A DNA stretch of 55,404 nt from Bacteroidota bacterium (lineage in GTDB: Bacteria; Bacteroidota; Bacteroidia; Cytophagales; Cyclobacteriaceae). Below, in pieces: positions 42,835 through 52,662 of the stretch. The position numbers and the translations under genes are program-made. The notes under the pieces were generated by a model. It made no database searches and was not told the DNA's origin. It saw nothing but the letters and a program-made list of their open reading frames with translations. Location: positions 1-55,404 of the forward strand of contig CANIVF010000026.1 in the NCBI GenBank assembly GCA_947470895.1. Direction: 5' to 3'. The stretch's first letter is position 1; every line of letters begins with the position of its first letter.

Positions 42835-45444
42835 TCACTGATCCTCGCATAGGATGCGCTCATACTCTTCTAGTTCATAAGCTTGCTTTCGTATCAAGTT
42901 GCCCTGCCCATCAAAATAGACAACAACAAATATTCCCGCTTCTTCAACTTCTTTGTCTGTAAAATAAAAAGGTTGATCGGATGTGCCAAGGTTGATAACC
43001 TGGCTAAACGTAGCTGGTATCATGATACCTTTTCGATTGCTGATTATGCCATAATAATTCTCCCGGTGGATTCGCGCAATTTTCTCAGCCTCCGAATTTT
43101 TTATCCATAAGAAGTCTTTAATCTTATCGAGTATTACTTGCTGCGAAACATAATTTATTAATGTCCATTGAAAATCTTTTTTCACCCAGATCACAGAATC
43201 ACTCCAAGCGTGAACTTCTGAAAATTTAAATTCCGTTACCGCCTTACTATCAAAATTGATGAGGCCATAAAAACCGTCTTTATATACAATCAAATTCTTT
43301 TTATCGAGCGGTATTGGATTGCGTTCATAAACAGGCTTGAAATATTTTCTGGTGCGCAACTCAAACAAGCCAAACTTCTTATCCTTCAATAATGATAAAC
43401 TGTTTTTATCGGTAAGGATGATGGCATCCATTTCCACTGGCACGACAGGTTTTCCATTGCGACCCAGCACACCTTTCTTAGTTCCTTTCGATACCACAAA
43501 ATAATCAGCCCCCAGTGATTCCACCACTTCATAGTCGGTAACAAATAACTGATCTCCTTTATCTAATGTAAAAACGGCACGATTCTTTTTGGTCTCCGTA
43601 AAGAAGAATTGTACTGAATCGCGTGAAGCAATAAACTGAATTTTAGAATCCGCCTGAAGAAGAAGTGAATGCTTTGGCGATAAGTACACTTTATGAACAT
43701 TGTCTTTATGTATGAAAGTCAGGCTGCGATCGAATCTTACACTATCGGCATCTGCTTCGATCAATTGCCTGGATGGAATATCGAAGAGTTGAGTTTTATC
43801 ACCATCCATTAACACTAACCAGTTGCGATGATAGATAATATTATCATAAGTTGTGTTTTCAAATTCAGTAGTTAGACCATGCACCGTTATTCTGCCATTT
43901 TCCTTTTCAATCAATCCAAACGGAGTTTTAGTAAGAGTGTGCCTGCCTAATGGAACAACATAATTTAGATTATTGTCCAGTATTCCCTCCAGTCCACTAT
44001 TGCGCACCAACAGTAAGCCTTTATCAACGGCTAGTACCTCATCGAAAACCAGTTCGTCATGAAAGGAACTTCCGTTAGCCAGGGCGGCCAATTGGCTAAT
44101 GGTATTGATGATTATTTTTTCTGATTTTGTTAATAGAATAAGTCCTTCTGCTTCATTAATTTGGGCTATGCCTGCGAGTGGAATTTTTCTTCCAGTTAAT
44201 GTATAAAGTGTAAAATGGTCATTTTGTCTGGCTGCAATAAAGTGATCAGCCATGATCCTATACTCTTCATAGCAATCCGAAATTATCGTTCTTCCCGACT
44301 TATGAATCAATCGTTGGCAACCCTGCTCACTTACGGCAAGAAAACCCAACCCAATAGTGTTTATTGATGATGTGTGATTCGCTATTTTTTTTCCTGTGCG
44401 ACTAAAATATCCATCGGGCAGAGCAAGAATATCGTCTACGATTGGACCACACTTATATTCATCGCGCACATCGTGAAATTGAGGGGGCAATACTTCATTT
44501 CCGGTTTGATCCATAAAACCAAACTGATTATTCTTTAAGAAGGGAATCCAAAATAATGAATTTAATTCTAACACATGCTTCAATGAATCGTTAAGAACAG
44601 AAACCGGAGTAGCCTCATCACGGTCGTTATAAATATGAAATAAGATGTCTCCAGCAAATTTTTCATAGTTTGAAGAAGGATACTCCTTCAGGTAATTAAA
44701 AAAATCCTCGGGCCTTCCCGTAGCGGTTGATATTTCAAAAATCTGCTTGTGTGCCTCCGCTGCGTAAGGGCTTACCGGATATTCTTTGAGAAATAATTTA
44801 AAGCTTGCTAGGCGTTTGTTTTTCGTTTTGTCATCAAAGAGTAATTTTTCATAGCGCTCTGTAGCATCTTTAGCTTGATGCGACCGTGGATATTTCGAAA
44901 GGTATAAATGATAACTCTCGTACGTGTTTACTTTTAATGCTTCCACGAAGCTCACTTCATCTCTGAGCTCCATAGCATTATGTATTTGCAACGAAGTAGG
45001 GAAATCCTTGATGAATTGAATATAACTCACTTCAGTATTCACCTTTTTCGCTCTTTCAAAGGCAGCACTGTCTATTCTGATGAGCAGATTTTTTAATAGT
45101 AAGCTGTCGATGGGAAACTTAAGAACGCGCTCCTTATCCCGGAACGCAAGCGTGTCATAGTTCTGAATCGATTTTTTAATGTAATAATGAGCAGAATCAA
45201 TCTGAAAATTTGGATTGGCCCTGTCAAAGAACCAATGAGCGAATACATAGTTAGCTTCAAGATTAGAAGAATCCTTTCGTAATGCTTTTTGAAGCAGCCT
45301 ATGTGCACTCTCCCACTTTCCAGATTGCAGCCTGTTCCAGGCAATCCGTTCAGCAGCTAGCTGGGCGTGCGATTGACTAACCGGTACAAGCAAAAAGACA
45401 AGAAGGATAACCGGGATGTATCTATAAAATTTCAGCACGCACAT
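42835..45444 (-). CDS. WG-repeat protein with N-terminal TPR-like region
   Basis: 869 residues. Signal peptide FYRYIPVILLVFLLVPVSQSHAQ, then a helical repeat region (about 30-280) with TPR-like spacing (WNRLQSGKWESAHRLLQKAL) and many hydrophobic/aromatic repeats. From about 290, WG repeats follow (NQFGFMDQTGNEVLPPQF; KKGVLGRNGKPVVPVEMD; FYGLINFDSKAV). Probably a periplasmic or surface scaffold; function unknown. ATG at 45444. Confidence 0.82.
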   Translation of the reverse strand: MCVLKFYRYIPVILLVFLLVPVSQSHAQLAAERIAWNRLQSGKWESAHRLLQKALRKDSSNLEANYVFAHWFFDRANPNFQIDSAHYYIKKSIQNYDTLAFRDKERVLKFPIDSLLLKNLLIRIDSAAFERAKKVNTEVSYIQFIKDFPTSLQIHNAMELRDEVSFVEALKVNTYESYHLYLSKYPRSHQAKDATERYEKLLFDDKTKNKRLASFKLFLKEYPVSPYAAEAHKQIFEISTATGRPEDFFNYLKEYPSSNYEKFAGDILFHIYNDRDEATPVSVLNDSLKHVLELNSLFWIPFLKNNQFGFMDQTGNEVLPPQFHDVRDEYKCGPIVDDILALPDGYFSRTGKKIANHTSSINTIGLGFLAVSEQGCQRLIHKSGRTIISDCYEEYRIMADHFIAARQNDHFTLYTLTGRKIPLAGIAQINEAEGLILLTKSEKIIINTISQLAALANGSSFHDELVFDEVLAVDKGLLLVRNSGLEGILDNNLNYVVPLGRHTLTKTPFGLIEKENGRITVHGLTTEFENTTYDNIIYHRNWLVLMDGDKTQLFDIPSRQLIEADADSVRFDRSLTFIHKDNVHKVYLSPKHSLLLQADSKIQFIASRDSVQFFFTETKKNRAVFTLDKGDQLFVTDYEVVESLGADYFVVSKGTKKGVLGRNGKPVVPVEMDAIILTDKNSLSLLKDKKFGLFELRTRKYFKPVYERNPIPLDKKNLIVYKDGFYGLINFDSKAVTEFKFSEVHAWSDSVIWVKKDFQWTLINYVSQQVILDKIKDFLWIKNSEAEKIARIHRENYYGIISNRKGIMIPATFSQVINLGTSDQPFYFTDKEVEEAGIFVVVYFDGQGNLIRKQAYELEEYERILCEDQ

Positions 45445-45574
45445 TCAAATAAACTCTGTATACCGTTACAAAGTTAACTGTTGAATCGCTTACAGCGCAG
45501 CCCCAGTAACCCTCCAACCTGATCATTTGCCGGAATATTTCAAGTTTTTTTTAAATCCAGAACTACCGTTTGTT

Positions 45575-46435
45575 TTAATACTGGTGAAATGCATCTGACA
45601 CAAAACTGAGCACGGTAGGCAGGGCATCGCGCCAGTAGGTCCAGGTGTGAGCACCATCGCGAACGCGGAACTCGTGTGGAATTTCCTTTTTCTTCAAAGC
45701 AATATGAACAAGGGCGTTTCCTTCATATAGAAAATCATCATCACCACAATCGATGTACCAACGCACCGCCTTCTTCTGATCATCCTTAACCTCATTGATC
45801 AAGGAGATGGCATTGTGTCTTTTAATATAGGCTTCGATCTCCGCATCGGTAGCCTTTTGATTAGAGCGTTCTAAAAACATCTTGAAATCAGCCACCGTGA
45901 GGGGACCGATGTAAGCGCTTAGCGGACAGGCAGAAGAAAATAATTCAGGATGACGCAGCGCGTACATAAATGATCCTCCACCACCCATAGAAAGACCGGC
46001 TACGGCACGGAAACGTTTTTCGCTTTTAATGCGATAAGTCTTTTCCACATAGGGCATAAACTCTTCAAAGAAAAAATCCTCGTAGCGCCAATCATTTTTA
46101 AGGTTGTTAAAATATCCCATCTGGCCAGTCTTTGCATCCGGCATAATAATAATCATAGGCGTTGCTTTGCCTTCTTTAATTGCCTTATCCGTAATGTTCA
46201 ACACTTCGCCAAACTGAACCCATCCCGTTTGGTCGTCACCGGCTCCGTGCAACAAGTATAGCACAGGATAACTGCGTTGGGAGGTTTCATAATCTGGCGG
46301 AAGATACACAGCATACTTGCGGTCGCCTTTTAAAATTTTACTAGGCATACTCAGGTTGTCCATAACCTTTCCGGTTTGGGCAAACAAGGAAGCCGAAAAT
46401 AGCATTGTGATAAAAAAGAGTATGGAATTTTTCAT
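45575..46435 (-). CDS. Secreted esterase family (PF00756) hydrolase
   Basis: 287 residues from ATG 46435, chosen because it gives the signal peptide MKNSILFFITMLFSASLFAQ. The longer open frame upstream lacks such features. LLHGAGDDQTGWVQ forms the oxyanion region, GLSMGGGGSFMYALRHPE holds the Ser nucleophile (about 145), the acid lies near IDCGDDDF, and the His is in DGAHTWTYW. Resembles feruloyl/acetyl-xylan esterases and S-formylglutathione-hydrolase-like enzymes. A cell-wall or glycan ester is the likely substrate. Confidence 0.9.
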   Translation of the reverse strand: MKNSILFFITMLFSASLFAQTGKVMDNLSMPSKILKGDRKYAVYLPPDYETSQRSYPVLYLLHGAGDDQTGWVQFGEVLNITDKAIKEGKATPMIIIMPDAKTGQMGYFNNLKNDWRYEDFFFEEFMPYVEKTYRIKSEKRFRAVAGLSMGGGGSFMYALRHPELFSSACPLSAYIGPLTVADFKMFLERSNQKATDAEIEAYIKRHNAISLINEVKDDQKKAVRWYIDCGDDDFLYEGNALVHIALKKKEIPHEFRVRDGAHTWTYWRDALPTVLSFVSDAFHQY

Positions 46436-46586
46436 GACAAACCACAGTTGATTATGGAACATATTTGTAAAATAATGAGCATCGGCACAAATAGTATTAT
46501 TTTTACGGAATGATGGTACCTCGGTCGGTAGTTTTATATTTGTTTTCATCCCTTTCAATGATCCACCACATAAACCGTTCAACTCG

Positions 46587-47390
46587 TTGAGGTACTTTTT
46601 TCATACAGGCTTTCATGGTCACCACTACCGGGGTTGGCAACGTCAAGCCAATGCTAATAGTGTTCAGGAAGTGGTGGAAACCTTGCTCACCAAAATGCTA
46701 AAGGAACACATTTCGGTGATGGGATGTGGTCGCACGGACGCACAGGTGCACGCCAGCCAGTTTTTCTTTCATATGGATGTAAAAAATGAGTGGGATTATG
46801 ATCTGTTGTTCCGGGTGAACAAAATGTTACCCGATGATATTGCTATTTTTGAAATCATCCCGGTAAAGGAAAATCAGCACGCTCGATTTGATGCTACACA
46901 AAGAAGGTACGACTACTTTATTCATACCTATAAAGATCCGTTTCTAAACAGTATGAGCACCTGGTATCCGGAGAAAAATCTGGATGTGGAGGCCATGAAT
47001 AAAGCTGTCTCGTTGCTCACCAGGTATCACGACTATCGGGCGTTTTGTAAATCACCGAATGTATATCCTCATACCATCTGCAAAGTTACTTCCGCTATTT
47101 TATTTGTTGATTCCAAAGGTGATCGTCTTCGCTTTCAAATCTCAGCAGATCGCTTCTTAGGACGCATGGTGCGCCTGATCGTAGGCAAGCTGATCGAAGT
47201 TGGTAAGCGCGAACTCAGTGTTGATGAGTTTGAAAGTTATCTGATCACACGAGAAACCCCTAAGATTCTGGATGTGGCTTACCCGCAAGGACTTTTTCTT
47301 TCTAAAGTCACCTATCCGTATCTGGAAATTCCAACACGCACTACGTTTATGGCCATAGGGCAACCCGAAGAACAATGGCTTGTTGTATAA
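46587..47390 (+). CDS. truA: tRNA pseudouridine(38-40) synthase
   Basis: 267 residues. Modifies U38-U40 of the tRNA anticodon arm. Catalytic Asp is in GCGRTDAQVHA (about 51), with RYDYFIHTYKDPF and a C-terminal GRMVRLIVGKLIEVG. The start is a TTG at 46587 (MRYFFHTGFHG); no ATG is available before conserved sequence. It overlaps the far-upstream open frame of the next gene but not its likely start. Confidence 0.95.
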   Translation: MRYFFHTGFHGHHYRGWQRQANANSVQEVVETLLTKMLKEHISVMGCGRTDAQVHASQFFFHMDVKNEWDYDLLFRVNKMLPDDIAIFEIIPVKENQHARFDATQRRYDYFIHTYKDPFLNSMSTWYPEKNLDVEAMNKAVSLLTRYHDYRAFCKSPNVYPHTICKVTSAILFVDSKGDRLRFQISADRFLGRMVRLIVGKLIEVGKRELSVDEFESYLITRETPKILDVAYPQGLFLSKVTYPYLEIPTRTTFMAIGQPEEQWLVV

Positions 47391-47410
47391 ACACGATTCC
47401 GAAACCCATC

Positions 47411-48484
47411 ATGAAGTATAAACCTATGAACATAAAGAAGTCGATCGGTCTATTGATCTTTGTAGTTACGCTTAGCTCTTGCGGTGATCAATTATATGTG
47501 GTAAAAGTAAACTTCAAAGATTCGTTAATCCCTAAAGCTCCTAACTACGATAACGCAGAACATTGGGCATCATTACCCGAAAAAGCAGATGCCGCAGATA
47601 GCGTTCCCCATCATTCAGGACTTCAGAATCTTCAAGTGAATGCTACTGCAGATGTGTTTTTCATTTACCCAACTACCTTTACAGAAGGACCAACGAATTC
47701 ATATCATTGGAATGCCGATGTGAATGATGTAGCCCTGAACAAGAGCACCCAGCTCAGTACCATATTAAATCAGGCCAGTATATTCAATGGCTCTTGCCGG
47801 ATTTACGCTCCTTATTACCGTCAGGCACATCTGTACTCATTTTACACAACGAACAAGGAAGATGGAGCGCAAGCTTTGGAAATTGCTTATGCCGATGTGA
47901 AATCAGCCTTTGAATATTATCTGGAATACTACAACCAGGGAAGACCAATCGTCATTGCATCTCATAGCCAGGGAAGCTATCATGCCGAGCGCCTGATCAA
48001 AGATTATTTTGTGGACAAAGACTTGAAGGAAAAATTGGTGGTTGCTTACCTCGTGGGACGAGCTATTGCTCCTGACGCGTTTGCTGGTATTTTCCCAACA
48101 GAAAGACCTGATGAAATAAATGTATGGGCTTCATGGAATACCTTTGCCAGGGATTTCACTCCAAACAACTATGATTCATATTTCAAAAATTCTATTTCCA
48201 CCAATCCTTTGTTATGGAATTCCAGCGAAGACTTTGCCGCAAAAGAATTGAACCTCGGAGGTGTAGGATTACATTTTAAATTTGTTCCGAATGCTGTTGA
48301 TGCACAAAATCATCACCATATTCTATGGATTAATAAGCCCTATGTAAAAGGTCGTGTTTTCTTGCGCACGAAAAATTGGCACCGCGCTGATATGAATTTA
48401 TTTTACATGAACATTCGGAAAAATGTAGCCATAAGAATAGAAATGTATCAATCGGCTCACAAAACCGCCATGCACAGTAAATAG
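47411..48484 (+). CDS. DUF3089 lipoprotein
   Basis: About 357 residues from ATG 47411; the ATG at 47426 would also work, and a longer frame reaches 47375. Lipobox LSSC. The body is a DUF3089 alpha/beta-hydrolase-like domain: DVFFIYPTTFTEGPTNSYHWN, YAPYYRQAHLYSF and the nucleophile-type ASHSQGSYHAERL. No substrate known. Follows truA on the same strand with 20 bp between stop and start. Confidence 0.85.
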   Translation: MKYKPMNIKKSIGLLIFVVTLSSCGDQLYVVKVNFKDSLIPKAPNYDNAEHWASLPEKADAADSVPHHSGLQNLQVNATADVFFIYPTTFTEGPTNSYHWNADVNDVALNKSTQLSTILNQASIFNGSCRIYAPYYRQAHLYSFYTTNKEDGAQALEIAYADVKSAFEYYLEYYNQGRPIVIASHSQGSYHAERLIKDYFVDKDLKEKLVVAYLVGRAIAPDAFAGIFPTERPDEINVWASWNTFARDFTPNNYDSYFKNSISTNPLLWNSSEDFAAKELNLGGVGLHFKFVPNAVDAQNHHHILWINKPYVKGRVFLRTKNWHRADMNLFYMNIRKNVAIRIEMYQSAHKTAMHSK

Positions 48485-48519
48485 CTGAAGCAGATTTTAA
48501 TTGAACTTGCCATCCGCCT

Positions 48520-49017
48520 ATGAAAAGTATTTTCTTGATTTTTTTGATAATCCTAACCTTGAATAGCATTTACGCTCAATCCTTCCCAGATCAATGTGTG
48601 GGCACCTGGAAGGGAACCATGCACCTATTTAATCGCGGATCTTTGAAAGATAGTGTGAAGGTGATTTTAACCGTGGCAAAAACAGGCCAGCCCGCTGAGT
48701 GGGTGTGGAAGACCGAGTATCTATCGGAAAAGTTACCCATGACCAAAGATTATACATTACGTCTTAAGGATGCCGACAAAAACATTTATGTGACCGATGA
48801 GAAAAATGGTATTGAATTAACAGACTATCTTTTCAATAATAAGCTATACAGCATCTTTGAAACGGAGGGCATCTTCCTCACCTCCTCGTATGAATTGCGT
48901 GCGAAAGAATTAATTTTTGAAGTTACATCCGGAAAAAAAATACCAATAGCTGATCGTCCTGTGATTAATTACTCCGTAGATAATCTACAAAGAGTTGTCT
49001 TAAAGAAAGTTCATTAA
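48520..49017 (+). CDS. Secreted protein of unknown function
   Basis: 165 residues; signal peptide MKSIFLIFLIILTLNSIYAQ. The mature part is a small beta-rich domain with FPDQCVGTWKGTMHLFNRG and PAEWVWKTEYL. Such a layout occurs in Bacteroidota secreted lipocalin-like or 'extracellular endo-alpha' annotations, but I cannot assign it. 35 bp after the DUF3089 gene. Confidence 0.7.
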   Translation: MKSIFLIFLIILTLNSIYAQSFPDQCVGTWKGTMHLFNRGSLKDSVKVILTVAKTGQPAEWVWKTEYLSEKLPMTKDYTLRLKDADKNIYVTDEKNGIELTDYLFNNKLYSIFETEGIFLTSSYELRAKELIFEVTSGKKIPIADRPVINYSVDNLQRVVLKKVH

Positions 49018-49088
49018 ATTAAATTTCATCATGCTCTCCTTTTAGAAGGAAAATGTAAATTGGGATTTCTCTTAAACCCACTGTAGCC

Positions 49089-50405
49089 ATGAACATTACC
49101 GGTTCAAACCCCATGAACCCATGGAATATCTGGAGAAAAATATCATTTCGGTTTTTCTTCATTTATCTATTACTCCAAATCACACCATGGACATGGCTAG
49201 CTGTGATTCCCGGAGTAGGTTATGTGACTCAATACTATTATCAATGTATTGATTGGTTAGTCTACGCTGCCAATGATCATATTTTTCATGTGCGAAAAGT
49301 GCTGGTTCCGTTAAATGGAAGTGGAGATACCTCGTATGCCTGGACACAACTATGGCTTTATCTGTGCCTGGCCATCCTAGGATGCCTGATCTGGAGTGTG
49401 GTGGATCGCAAAAACACACATTATATTAAAAGCGACTATTGGTTACGCACATTGGTAAGATATTTTATTGCCATGCAGACATTGAGCTATGGCATCATCA
49501 AACTATTTGCGTTGCAGATGGTTTTCCCTAATCTGAGTCAACTGGCAACTCCTTTGGGCGACTTTTTGCCTATGCGATTATCGTGGATGTTTATTGGATA
49601 CTCAGAGCCCTACCAGATTTTTTCTGGTGTGATGGAAGTGCTGGCAGGATTGCTTTTACTTAATCGAAAAACCGTGACGATGGGTTTATGCGTTGCCGCT
49701 GGTGTGTTTGCCAATGTCGTTATGCTTAACCTGAGTTATGATATTCCGGTGAAATTATTTTCAATGCACCTTCTGTCTTATAGTTTGTTTCTTTTGGCCT
49801 ATGATGCTAAGCGCCTGTTGCAATTCTTTGTATTAAATCAGCCTGTTTCTCCTTCTTACAGCTATCAGATAAGCCTTCCCAAAAAGTGGTTACGCTATGG
49901 AAGATTCGCACTGAAGTCAGGTTTTGTGTTGGCAACAGCCATCTTGCCTTTTATTGATTCTTATCAGCGTTATACAGATACCCCATCAACAGGTGAGATT
50001 GCACAGATACCAACAGGAATGTATGATGTAAAAACATTTATTATCAATCACGATACGGTGGCAATTTTAGCAAGCGACACGGTGGTCTGGAAAGATGTGA
50101 TTTTTGAAACGAGTGGAATGGGTAGTGTCAATTCAGCAGACACGTTATTCCGGCAGCGCTATCATAGAGGTTATTTTAACTATACGCCTAATGCAGCTAC
50201 GAACACCCTGTCATTTATCAAACGATCGGTGACCGGTGACAGCACGTTTCTTTTTAATAGCCGCTACGAATTACCGAACCCGAATACCATCCGCCTTTGG
50301 GCCAAAATCAGAAATGATTCTGTGTTTGTTGAGCTGGTAAAAAGTCGCAGGCACTTTCAATTGGCTGAAAGACAATTTCACTGGTTGTCGGAATACAATC
50401 GGTAA
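49089..50405 (+). CDS. DoxX-like multi-helix membrane protein
   Basis: 438 residues with about eight transmembrane helices. The middle contains a DoxX-like four-helix unit (YFIAMQTLSYGIIKLFALQM; GYSEPYQIFSGVMEVLAGLLLL; SYDIPVKLFSMHLLSYSLFLL). The C-terminal 140 residues form a soluble beta-rich domain. Function unknown; DoxX relatives are linked to thiosulfate:quinone oxidoreductase and redox membrane complexes. ATG at 49089, with ATG 49113 an alternative. It ends 7 bp from the convergent arabinofuranosidase gene. Confidence 0.75.
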   Translation: MNITGSNPMNPWNIWRKISFRFFFIYLLLQITPWTWLAVIPGVGYVTQYYYQCIDWLVYAANDHIFHVRKVLVPLNGSGDTSYAWTQLWLYLCLAILGCLIWSVVDRKNTHYIKSDYWLRTLVRYFIAMQTLSYGIIKLFALQMVFPNLSQLATPLGDFLPMRLSWMFIGYSEPYQIFSGVMEVLAGLLLLNRKTVTMGLCVAAGVFANVVMLNLSYDIPVKLFSMHLLSYSLFLLAYDAKRLLQFFVLNQPVSPSYSYQISLPKKWLRYGRFALKSGFVLATAILPFIDSYQRYTDTPSTGEIAQIPTGMYDVKTFIINHDTVAILASDTVVWKDVIFETSGMGSVNSADTLFRQRYHRGYFNYTPNAATNTLSFIKRSVTGDSTFLFNSRYELPNPNTIRLWAKIRNDSVFVELVKSRRHFQLAERQFHWLSEYNR

Positions 50406-50412
50406 TTACTAT

Positions 50413-51948
50413 CTATTTTAATTCCAGCACCACGACAGAATGAGCTGGTAGCGTCACCTTGAGTGAATTATTACTCAGCGTCACTTGCTTAAAGATCATT
50501 GGCTTCACTTTTTGAGGAGCATCAAATGAGTTGTGATCTTGTAACTTCTCGCTGGCTAATATGCGTCCCGTTACCGTTGTGAACTTCGCGCCACGCATAT
50601 CGATTATTATCTCCTGGCTGTTTTTAGAATCGATGTTTACCAACGAAATATGAGTGAACCCCTGGCTATCGCGTGAAGCAGAAGCGGAAACTGCTGGTAA
50701 TTTTTCGGCACCAAAAGCATATTGATTGCATTTTAATTCCAGTGGCAAAAGTGTAGCATCCTGATGCACGTTATACATTTCCATAACGTGATAGGTTGGT
50801 GTTAACAACATTTTCTCTTCTTCCGTAAGAACTACAGCCTGTAAAACGTTTACGGTCTGCGCCAGGTTTGCCATGCGTACACGATCACTATGATTGTGGA
50901 AAATGTTTAATGTGGCTCCAGCCAATATCGCATCGCGCATGGTATTCTGTTGATACAGGAAACCGGGATTGGTTCCAGGCTCTACATCATACCATCCTCC
51001 CCACTCATCCACAACCAGTGCTACTTTCTTTGCAGGATCATACTTATCCATGATGTTGGAGTGCTTGACAATCAATTCATCCATTAACAAAGCCCTTTGC
51101 ATGATCTGAAAATATTGCTCTTCACTAAAGTCTTTGGCCGATCCTTTCGTGTTCCAATCTATGACTGAATAGTGGTGTAAGGCAACACCCTCCAGCATAG
51201 CATGAGGAATCTCGCGCATGAGCACTTCCGTCCAGTGATAATCGGATGAACTGGCCCCGGAGGCAATTCTGAAAAGTTTACCACTGTTGCTCCAATCGGT
51301 CATGAAGGTGGCATATTGCCGATAGATGTTGGCATAATATTCTGCCGTCATATTGCCACCACATCCCCATGCTTCATTACCTACTCCCCAAAATTTTACA
51401 TCCCAGGGTTTTTCTCTACCATTTTCCATACGCCATTTCGACATCGGACTCACACCACCAAAATTGGTGTATTGAATCCATTCTGAAACTTCCTGAACGG
51501 TGCCACTGCCTACGTTGGCCGACAAGTAAGGTTCGGCACCAATGAGTTCACACATATTTAAAAAATCGTGTGTACCATAACTATTATCCTCCGTAACACC
51601 GCCCCACCAGGTGTTGACAATAGTAGGTCTGTCTTTTTTGGGACCGACACCATCCTTCCAATGATAGGTATCCGCAAAGCAGCCTCCAGGCCAGCGCAGG
51701 TTGGGAACTTTTAGTTTCTTCAACGCATCCACCACATCATTGCGAACTCCTTGCGTATTGGCAATTTTCGTGTTTCCTTCACCCACGTAAAATCCACCAT
51801 AAATGCATCGGCCCAAATGCTCAGAAAAATGACCATAGATGTGTTTGCTTATTTTTTCTTTTCCGAGATCGGCATTGATCACCATTGAATTCTGAGAAAA
51901 CGATGCACTTACTTGCACAAGAAAAAATAACAGAAGTAGCTTTTTCAT
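50413..51948 (-). CDS. Alpha-L-arabinofuranosidase, GH51
   Basis: Secreted retaining glycosidase that removes arabinofuranose from arabinan or arabinoxylan. 511 residues. The start has a signal peptide (KKLLLLFFLVQVSASFSQ). RWPGGCFADTYHW is a GH51 hallmark. The acid/base Glu is in GVGNEAWGCGG (about 191) and the nucleophile Glu in VDEWGGWY (about 315). The C-terminal beta-sandwich ends ...SVVVLEL. It stands alone, without SusC/D or other glycosidases in the window, so induction by arabinan would have to come from elsewhere. Confidence 0.95.
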   Translation of the reverse strand: MKKLLLLFFLVQVSASFSQNSMVINADLGKEKISKHIYGHFSEHLGRCIYGGFYVGEGNTKIANTQGVRNDVVDALKKLKVPNLRWPGGCFADTYHWKDGVGPKKDRPTIVNTWWGGVTEDNSYGTHDFLNMCELIGAEPYLSANVGSGTVQEVSEWIQYTNFGGVSPMSKWRMENGREKPWDVKFWGVGNEAWGCGGNMTAEYYANIYRQYATFMTDWSNSGKLFRIASGASSSDYHWTEVLMREIPHAMLEGVALHHYSVIDWNTKGSAKDFSEEQYFQIMQRALLMDELIVKHSNIMDKYDPAKKVALVVDEWGGWYDVEPGTNPGFLYQQNTMRDAILAGATLNIFHNHSDRVRMANLAQTVNVLQAVVLTEEEKMLLTPTYHVMEMYNVHQDATLLPLELKCNQYAFGAEKLPAVSASASRDSQGFTHISLVNIDSKNSQEIIIDMRGAKFTTVTGRILASEKLQDHNSFDAPQKVKPMIFKQVTLSNNSLKVTLPAHSVVVLELK

Positions 51949-51985
51949 CGAAACTTATTTGACATGATTGAAAGGTCAGCCGTGG

Positions 51986-52423
51986 TTAATTGGATGCTTT
52001 CACTTCAGCATGAAACGCAGCCACTAACTTGCCCTTATCTTTTAACAAGAGATGATTCTCCTCTAATTGAAATTTATAAGGAGTACCAAGAACATTGAAA
52101 AACTCTGTTTCTACATCCATCTTACCTTCACAAAACATGCGTGAAGATGCCAGCTTGGCACTCACCATCGATCCTTCTTTTGTAAAAGTGCCTGTGAATG
52201 AATTGCACCCCCCAAAACCTCTCACTACACTACCCCCCTTGAGGTAAAAAACAAAAGGAGTTTTTTGACCTTCCACCGCTCGAATTACTTTTCCGTTGAG
52301 TTCTTCCAACACCCAATACGTTCCCTCCAGATATCGAAGAACAGGAACACCAACAAGCTCCCCGATTTGATTTGAAGGCCGGCAACTCATCGTAATAAAA
52401 ATGACCAGATAAATTACTCTCAT
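51986..52423 (-). CDS. META-domain lipoprotein
   Basis: About 145 residues. ATG at 52423 (MRVIYLVIFITMSCRP) gives a lipobox with Cys about 13; the frame opens ten codons earlier. The META domain (HslJ-like) begins at YWVLEELNGKVI and includes GCNSFTGTFTKEGSMV. Such proteins bind unknown ligands in the envelope and are often stress-linked. Single gene. Confidence 0.85.
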   Translation of the reverse strand: MRVIYLVIFITMSCRPSNQIGELVGVPVLRYLEGTYWVLEELNGKVIRAVEGQKTPFVFYLKGGSVVRGFGGCNSFTGTFTKEGSMVSAKLASSRMFCEGKMDVETEFFNVLGTPYKFQLEENHLLLKDKGKLVAAFHAEVKASN

Positions 52424-52522
52424 TATTCGATTTATTTTACTTCCTCCTAACAAACAATATTACTATTTATCGATGTAATAAGATTAAGTTTTATTCTAAA
52501 AAAGTATGGTAAACCTCAAAAT

Positions 52523-52540
52523 TGAACATACGTGTGTTCA
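52523..52540. promoter_or_regulatory. 18-bp imperfect palindrome, possible operator
   Basis: TGAACATACGTGTGTTCA is self-complementary except for one pair near the centre. It lies between the divergent META lipoprotein and DUF4407 genes. The 209-bp gap shows no other structure. Confidence 0.3.
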
Positions 52541-52662
52541 TTCTTGCACATCGGTAAGCAACGATTAACACGGATTACACTGAAAAAGTCCCATCGATAT
52601 GATGGCACATAAATTGACTCGTCTCAAGCAATATTTGAATCATGTCGCCCGTTAGCTAGATC

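Noticed and set aside
46436-46582. Longer N-terminus for the secreted esterase
   Set aside because: The upstream 49 codons are not signal-like, whereas the ATG at 46435 opens a clear signal peptide.
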